A stretch of 11,926 nt of DNA from positions 1-11,926 of the forward strand of contig CAMPKG010000073.1 in assembly GCA_946887085.1 (NCBI GenBank), given 5' to 3'. Each line of letters starts with the position of its first letter. Position 1 is the stretch's first letter. The DNA is from an uncultured Sphingobacteriales bacterium (GTDB lineage: Bacteria > Bacteroidota > Bacteroidia > Chitinophagales > Chitinophagaceae). A program made the position numbers and the translations under genes. Positions 9,101 to 11,926 of the stretch are shown here, in pieces. The notes under the pieces are model-generated. The model made no database searches and was not told the DNA's origin. It saw only the letters and a program-made list of their open reading frames with translations.

Positions 9101-10076
9101 GCAACAGGAGGACAACCGGTTCTCTGAAGGTGGTGCTGATAAATTCGAGATCAGGAGCCACAGGAGCTGGACCGCTGATGTAGATGCGAGCGGATTGCCG
9201 GTTTATTCGGACGACCCCGCTGATACAGGTATGTCATGGTTCCCGGGTTATGCTGTTAACCAGGAAACAGGTGAACGCCTGAACATCATATTCGGCGAGG
9301 ACTCGTGGCTGAAGGAGCACAATGGTAATGACATGATCTGGAACCCGTCATATACTTCTACTGAAGTGGATGAAGCCGGCGTGAATTCGAAGGTGTTTGG
9401 TGGTAAGCATTATGTTTATGTACAAAATACCAGGTATGACCAGGGTGAGGCATTTAAAGAAATGCTGAGAAGTAATTCTGCGCTTACAAGAAACAACGCG
9501 TATAAAACATTTATGTACGTTGGTAACCCGCTTATTGCAGAGGGCCAGAAATTGCTTCCGCTTAAAGATAATCTGATACCGACAGAAACCAGGATACGCA
9601 TCCGCGTAACACGTCCTTATACGAGGTTCATACCGGAAGGAGTAACTCCGCGCGATCGCGCACCTGAGTTGGTAGGTACGCCTATCTATGCATTTGGTAC
9701 GGCAGACCTCGCTCCGAAAAAGCTGAAGGACAACCCGAATGCTGACAAACAGGCATTGCTTGACAGGATAAATGTTGTGCCGAACCCATATTATGGTTAT
9801 GCAGGGTATGAAAATAACAGGCTTGACACGCGCGTTCGCTTCATCAACCTGCCGAAGAAAGCTGTAGTGAGCGTTTACTCTCTGGAAGGTGCGCTGATAC
9901 GCAGGCTGGAAAAAGACAATGCGAATACTTCGTTCATCGATTGGGATATACGTAATGCTAAAGGATTACCTGTGGCTAGCGGCATGTACATGATACACGT
10001 AAATGCAGACGGTATAGGCGAAAGAGTGCTCCGCTGGTTTGGTGCGATGCGCCCGATAGATGTTGTTAACTATTAA
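6126..10076 (+). CDS. Large exported protein with a T9SS-like C-terminal domain, partner of the receptor and PorV-like protein
   Basis: The function is unknown. The 1316-aa protein has a clear signal peptide (1-26, cut after AVA). Near the N-terminus are GGDMWWDNG (71-79) and SLFAGSVWIGG (95-105), followed by LKVAAQTYRQSGNDYWPGPL (112-131). I recognise these as recurring in large secreted proteins of Bacteroidota, though no activity is assigned to them to my knowledge. Two DxDxD clusters (209-213 and 225-229) may bind calcium. A PNP motif at 714-716 opens a middle domain. The last 98 residues (PNP at 1219-1221, then VVSVYSLEGALIRRL, IDWDIRNAKGLPVASGMYMI, ERVLRWFG) resemble FlgD-like/T9SS type A sorting domains, but with an extra tail (AMRPIDVVNY). 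The start chosen is ATG 6126, since the upstream in-frame TTG 6105 would only lengthen the signal peptide. I infer T9SS export or surface retention together with the downstream PorV-like protein. No catalytic motif was seen. Confidence 0.85.
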   Translation: MLKSKYRLAFALSLAAVAGVVTEAVARPNVGANGGGNGLKNGQLKTTASCRPASAAIDLDINNIRARLMTGGDMWWDNGTSEARYEVPKGSRKNSLFAGSVWIGGYDQQGQLKVAAQTYRQSGNDYWPGPLDEGGNIDAATCNEWDRFWKIDRETITKFKELQGWADALNTPDYEVIKQWPARGNQNAIGRNQNPLNIPDNKDYAPFVDLDADNIYEPENGEHPDIDGDQFIWWVFNDKGNVKGESQTEGIGLEVQASAFAYAAKDYLNDMTFYNYRLINRGNLTMDSTYIATWTDADLGYHLDDYIGCDVGRGLGILYNAKSEDGIGGVNHYGNKVPMVGVDFFKGPKKTYRPPGATKDTTIELGMESFTYYNNDFSIIGNPRTGQHIYNYMTGSITNGQRFTNDFTGANVPSKAYGSGPITNFVFDGDPGNKTEWSECTCNNAPGDRRFVHSSGPFKLEPGVVNDITIGAVWVSETGGCPNVSFRKIKAADDLAQALFINDFKTIEGPEAPRVVTREMDRKLIFYLVNDAVSTNYGERFGYDKSQQKYRVNALTKKGGIVHPDSLYKFEGYRVFQLKNKEVQPAQIFNEAGVVNTEVAIEVFQTDLKNGVSRIVNYEKNTDISDTTWEPRIKVVGKDSGIRHSFVISQDAFAQGGDKRLVNYRNYYFVAIAYAYNEFAPFDINNPNETQSDVYVESAHGAGGIAIPIVVAMPNPANGDMGTVLNSDYGDGVRIKRIEGSGNGGNSLEMTKESEDKALESPYVVANPEYKAGRGPVDIKVIDPVKIEPHDWELYVEGPDQPDKAKGMSFGSTWRLVNLTNSDVIYGEKNLNGINEHIIERYGLSVSIQQVVRPGDDQPGGNGYISSDITFMDPAKPWLSGTQDEEGRSFRNWIRSGGVFNDTLKACNFNDHNFDTVLQVYEHMLANSSLTEGTWAPYTLGAYGTPLTGGPSSYCGFGVTKTGTLDGLEPLPSVDIVFTSDKNKWTRCVVLEQQEDNRFSEGGADKFEIRSHRSWTADVDASGLPVYSDDPADTGMSWFPGYAVNQETGERLNIIFGEDSWLKEHNGNDMIWNPSYTSTEVDEAGVNSKVFGGKHYVYVQNTRYDQGEAFKEMLRSNSALTRNNAYKTFMYVGNPLIAEGQKLLPLKDNLIPTETRIRIRVTRPYTRFIPEGVTPRDRAPELVGTPIYAFGTADLAPKKLKDNPNADKQALLDRINVVPNPYYGYAGYENNRLDTRVRFINLPKKAVVSVYSLEGALIRRLEKDNANTSFIDWDIRNAKGLPVASGMYMIHVNADGIGERVLRWFGAMRPIDVVNY

Positions 10077-10089
10077 TAATTTTTTTGGT

Positions 10090-10116
10090 AAGGGCCGGTG
10101 CGCCGGCCCTTCTTTT
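10090..10116 (+). terminator. Strong GC hairpin with T-rich tail inside the three-gene cassette
   Basis: AAGGGCCGG (10090-10098) and CCGGCCCTT (10103-10111) form a perfect 9-bp stem with a TGCG loop, followed by CTTTT. This is the shape of a rho-independent terminator. It lies 13 bases after the stop codon of the large secreted protein and 20 bases before the ATG of the PorV-like gene. No clear TAnnTTTG box follows it, so it may work as a partial terminator or mRNA-stabilising hairpin that lowers expression of the last gene. Confidence 0.7.
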
Positions 10117-10136
10117 AAAATATCATACTGAATATT

Positions 10137-11216
10137 ATGAGAAAATTAATTACCGGGTCAGCTTTAGCCGTTTGTGCGTTAGGTGTAGGAATTCAGGCGT
10201 TCGCCGGGAACAAGGATCGTATTGGCCAGGCCGGTGCTACCGAGCTGCTCATCAACCCATGGGCGCAGAGTACCGGTGTGTTCGGAATGAATACTGCGCA
10301 GGTAAAAGGTGTTGATGCCTTCAAGACCAATATTGCCGGCCTTTCATTCGTGGATAAAACGGAGTTGGGTGTTGCCCACACAAGATACCTGAGTGGTAGC
10401 GGAGTAGGTGTTAACAACTTAGCCCTGGCTCAAAAACTCGGTAACTTCGGCGTACTGGGTGTTAACGTTATGGCGATGAGCTTTGGCGAGATCACCATGA
10501 CCGATTATAATAACCCTGACGGCCAGATCGGCACCTACACACCCCAGTTCTTCAATTTTTCTCTGGGCTTTGCCAAGAGCTTTTCTGAGAAGATACATGC
10601 GGGTATCGGCGCAACTTTTGTTTCCGAGCAGATATCTAACGTTAGGGCCAGCGGTGCTGTGTTCGAGGCTGGTATCCAATACGTTACGGGTGCGCGCGAT
10701 AACTTCCACTTTGGTATCACTCTTCGCAACCTGGGAACAAATATGCAGTTCAAGGGCAGTGGTTTCGCGATCGACAGCGAAGCCCCTGAAAGTGAAACTT
10801 ACCAGCTGACACGCGAAACACCGTCAGAGAGATTTGCTATGCCTACTTACCTGAATTTTGGCGTGGCTTATGACTTTTACCTTGACGAAAAGCGCCTGAA
10901 GTCGGAAGACGATCAACCTAAGCATCGCGCGACTGTGATGGCTAATTTCACGTCGAATTCATTTAATAATGATTACCTGGGTGGTGGTTTTGAATACGCT
11001 TTCATGGAAACGATCATGCTGCGCGCCGCTTACCGCTATGAGCGGGATATTACCAACAGGCATACAAGTACTTTCTATACCGGTTATAGTGCCGGCGCTA
11101 CGGTTCAGCACCGCATAGGCGATAAAGGTCCAAAGATCGCCCTTGATTATTCGTACAGGCCAACGCACACACCGGCAAATGGTGTACACGCGTTTTCTTT
11201 GCGTTTCATGCGCTAA
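10137..11216 (+). CDS. PorV/PorQ-family outer-membrane beta-barrel protein
   Basis: The 359-aa protein has a signal peptide (1-23, ending AFA before GNK). It then carries the PorV/PorQ signature AGATELLINPWAQSTGVFGM (32-51), an NIAGLSF turn and alternating barrel strands (for example GNFGVLGVNVMAMSFGEITM and NFHFGITLRNLGTNMQFKG). PorV is a FadL-like outer-membrane barrel of the T9SS. It accepts substrates from the SprA translocon by their C-terminal domain and passes them to the attachment complex. Genomes of this group carry many PorV paralogues, so this copy is probably not the core PorV but a dedicated one for the large protein encoded upstream; that assignment is inference from gene order. 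The start is the ATG at 10137, which gives a normal signal peptide (MRKLI). The length is near that of the PorV family (about 350-400 aa). An intrinsic terminator follows 26 bases after the stop codon. Confidence 0.87.
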   Translation: MRKLITGSALAVCALGVGIQAFAGNKDRIGQAGATELLINPWAQSTGVFGMNTAQVKGVDAFKTNIAGLSFVDKTELGVAHTRYLSGSGVGVNNLALAQKLGNFGVLGVNVMAMSFGEITMTDYNNPDGQIGTYTPQFFNFSLGFAKSFSEKIHAGIGATFVSEQISNVRASGAVFEAGIQYVTGARDNFHFGITLRNLGTNMQFKGSGFAIDSEAPESETYQLTRETPSERFAMPTYLNFGVAYDFYLDEKRLKSEDDQPKHRATVMANFTSNSFNNDYLGGGFEYAFMETIMLRAAYRYERDITNRHTSTFYTGYSAGATVQHRIGDKGPKIALDYSYRPTHTPANGVHAFSLRFMR

Positions 11217-11230
11217 ACGGGAAAAATCCT

Positions 11231-11238
11231 TATTTTTG
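11231..11238 (+). promoter_or_regulatory. Possible -7 promoter box upstream of greA
   Basis: TATTTTTG matches TAnnTTTG exactly. It lies 15 bases after the PorV-like stop and 69 bases before the greA ATG. Transcription from here would begin at about the left arm of the terminator hairpin at 11243-11280, so that hairpin would sit at the 5' end of the greA mRNA. No good -33 partner is seen, and AT-rich spacer could give such a match by chance. Confidence 0.4.
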
Positions 11239-11242
11239 TTTA

Positions 11243-11280
11243 ACAACGCTTCTGCTGCAACAGGAGCGTTGTATTTTTTT
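11243..11280 (+). terminator. Intrinsic terminator closing the three-gene cassette
   Basis: ACAACGCTTCTG and CAGGAGCGTTGT pair as a 12-bp stem with a single T-G wobble and a CTGCAA loop, followed by A and seven T. This is a textbook rho-independent terminator. It separates the PorV-like gene from greA, so the two belong to different transcription units unless there is read-through. Confidence 0.85.
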
Positions 11281-11307
11281 CGTAGACCAATCATAATCTA
11301 ACGTAAC

Positions 11308-11781
11308 ATGGCAGGTGTTAATTATGTAACCAAGGAGACGCTGGATCAGATGAGAGAGGAACTGAGCCAACTGAAAACCTCAGGCAGGGCCGAGATAGCC
11401 AGGCAAATATCCGAGGCCCGTGAAAAAGGTGACCTGAAGGAAAATGCGGAATATGATGCTGCCAAAGAGGCGCAGGGCTATCATGAGGCGAAGATCGCGC
11501 AACTGGAGGGGGTCATTGCTACCGCACGCATTATTGAAGCTAAGGATGTGGATACCAGTAAGGTCTCTATCCTGAGCAAAGTGAAGGTGACCAACCTCGG
11601 CAACAAAAAAACTGTTGAATACCAGATTGTATCTGAGCAGGAAGCTGACCTGAAAGCAGGTAAAATATCTGTAACATCTCCTATTGGTAAAGGGCTGCTG
11701 GGTAAAAAAGTGGGTGATGTGACAGAGGTAACGGCTCCCGGCGGTATTCTTAAATTTAAGATCGAAGATATATCGATATAG
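11308..11781 (+). CDS. greA: Transcription elongation factor GreA
   Basis: GreA enters the secondary channel of stalled, backtracked RNA polymerase and stimulates cleavage of the transcript 3' end, so that elongation restarts. The 157-residue length is standard. The N-terminal coiled coil (about 8-76) carries the conserved tip EAREKGDLKENAEYDAAKE, with the acidic pair Asp42 and Glu45 that coordinates magnesium in the polymerase active site. The C-terminal FKBP-like domain includes SILSKVKV, VEYQIVSEQEAD and ISVTSPIGKGLLGKKVGD, as in the family. The start is ATG 11308, preceded by AT-rich sequence without a Shine-Dalgarno motif. The stop TAG is 2 bases before the HIT protein ATG, so the two are almost certainly co-transcribed. 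Nothing about the protein looks unusual. Confidence 0.97.
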   Translation: MAGVNYVTKETLDQMREELSQLKTSGRAEIARQISEAREKGDLKENAEYDAAKEAQGYHEAKIAQLEGVIATARIIEAKDVDTSKVSILSKVKVTNLGNKKTVEYQIVSEQEADLKAGKISVTSPIGKGLLGKKVGDVTEVTAPGGILKFKIEDISI

Positions 11782-11783
11782 CT

Positions 11784-11926
11784 ATGGCCGGCATTTTCAC
11801 TAAGATCATAGCAGGAGAGATTCCATCTTATAGGATAGCAGAGAATGAGCATTTCTTTGCTTTTCTCGACATCTTTCCGCTGGTGAAGGGACATGTGCTG
11901 GTAATACCTAAAACGGAAACAGATAA
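11784..11926 (+). CDS. HIT-family (histidine triad) protein, N-terminal part cut by the window edge
   Basis: I translated this frame directly. It opens at ATG 11784 and continues past the window end with no stop (47 full codons). It reads MAGIFTKIIAGEIPSYRIAE, then FFAFLDIFPLVKGHVLVIPK, the characteristic N-terminal half of HinT-like HIT proteins, which hydrolyse nucleoside phosphoramidates and related dinucleotides. The HxHxH triad lies further downstream, outside the window, so catalytic competence cannot be judged. The gene begins 2 bases after greA stops, so it is probably translated from the same mRNA. Confidence 0.92.
   Translation, partial: MAGIFTKIIAGEIPSYRIAENEHFFAFLDIFPLVKGHVLVIPKTETD

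Noticed and set aside
6126..10076. Idea that the gene after the receptor encodes a SusD-like lipoprotein
   Set aside because: There is no lipobox cysteine after the signal peptide, the protein is more than twice the SusD length, and no SusD-like segments are seen.
10137..10206. Possible lipoprotein signal in the PorV-like protein (Cys13)
   Set aside because: Cys13 lies inside the hydrophobic core, preceded by LAV rather than a lipobox, and a normal signal peptidase I site (AFA) follows at residue 23.
10085..10315. Plus-strand frame of 76 codons overlapping the start of the PorV-like gene
   Set aside because: It begins in the terminator hairpin region and runs out of frame over the PorV-like signal peptide. 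It shows no family features.
1..11926. Mobile elements, tRNA or rRNA genes, CRISPR array
   Set aside because: I found no transposase or integrase motifs, no regularly spaced direct repeats and no tRNA-like cloverleaf in the short intergenic gaps.

Overview
The window looks like a chromosomal segment from a member of the Bacteroidota, most likely in or near the Chitinophagaceae. The evidence is a very long TonB-dependent receptor with a carboxypeptidase-regulatory-like domain, a PorV/PorQ-family outer-membrane protein (a family tied to the type IX secretion system, T9SS), intergenic boxes matching the Bacteroidota -7 promoter consensus TAnnTTTG, and no clear Shine-Dalgarno sequences. No rRNA, tRNA, insertion sequence, phage gene or CRISPR array is visible.

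Left part (1-2159): a short minus-strand gene resembling the N-terminal domain of M17 leucyl aminopeptidase ends early, at position 27, and may be frameshifted. It diverges from ksgA (16S rRNA dimethyladenosine transferase), which appears to use a TTG start. ksgA overlaps by 4 bases (ATGA) with a D-2-hydroxyacid dehydrogenase of the phosphoglycerate-dehydrogenase type.

Centre (about 2257-11280): an 8.9-kb plus-strand cassette of three exported proteins. They are a TonB-dependent receptor of about 1265 aa, a secreted or surface protein of about 1316 aa with a C-terminal domain resembling a T9SS sorting domain, and a 359-aa PorV/PorQ-like barrel. A strong GC hairpin with a T-rich tail lies between the second and third genes, and a strong intrinsic terminator closes the cassette. 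My inference is that the three products act together at the outer membrane: receptor, large exported partner, and PorV-like shuttle or anchor. The ligand and exact role are not readable from the sequence. This is the best candidate here for an undescribed system.

Right part (11308-11926): greA (transcript cleavage factor), followed 2 bases later by the start of a HIT-family (histidine triad) protein cut by the window edge. Both are ordinary housekeeping genes. There is no gene-free stretch longer than 300 bases.
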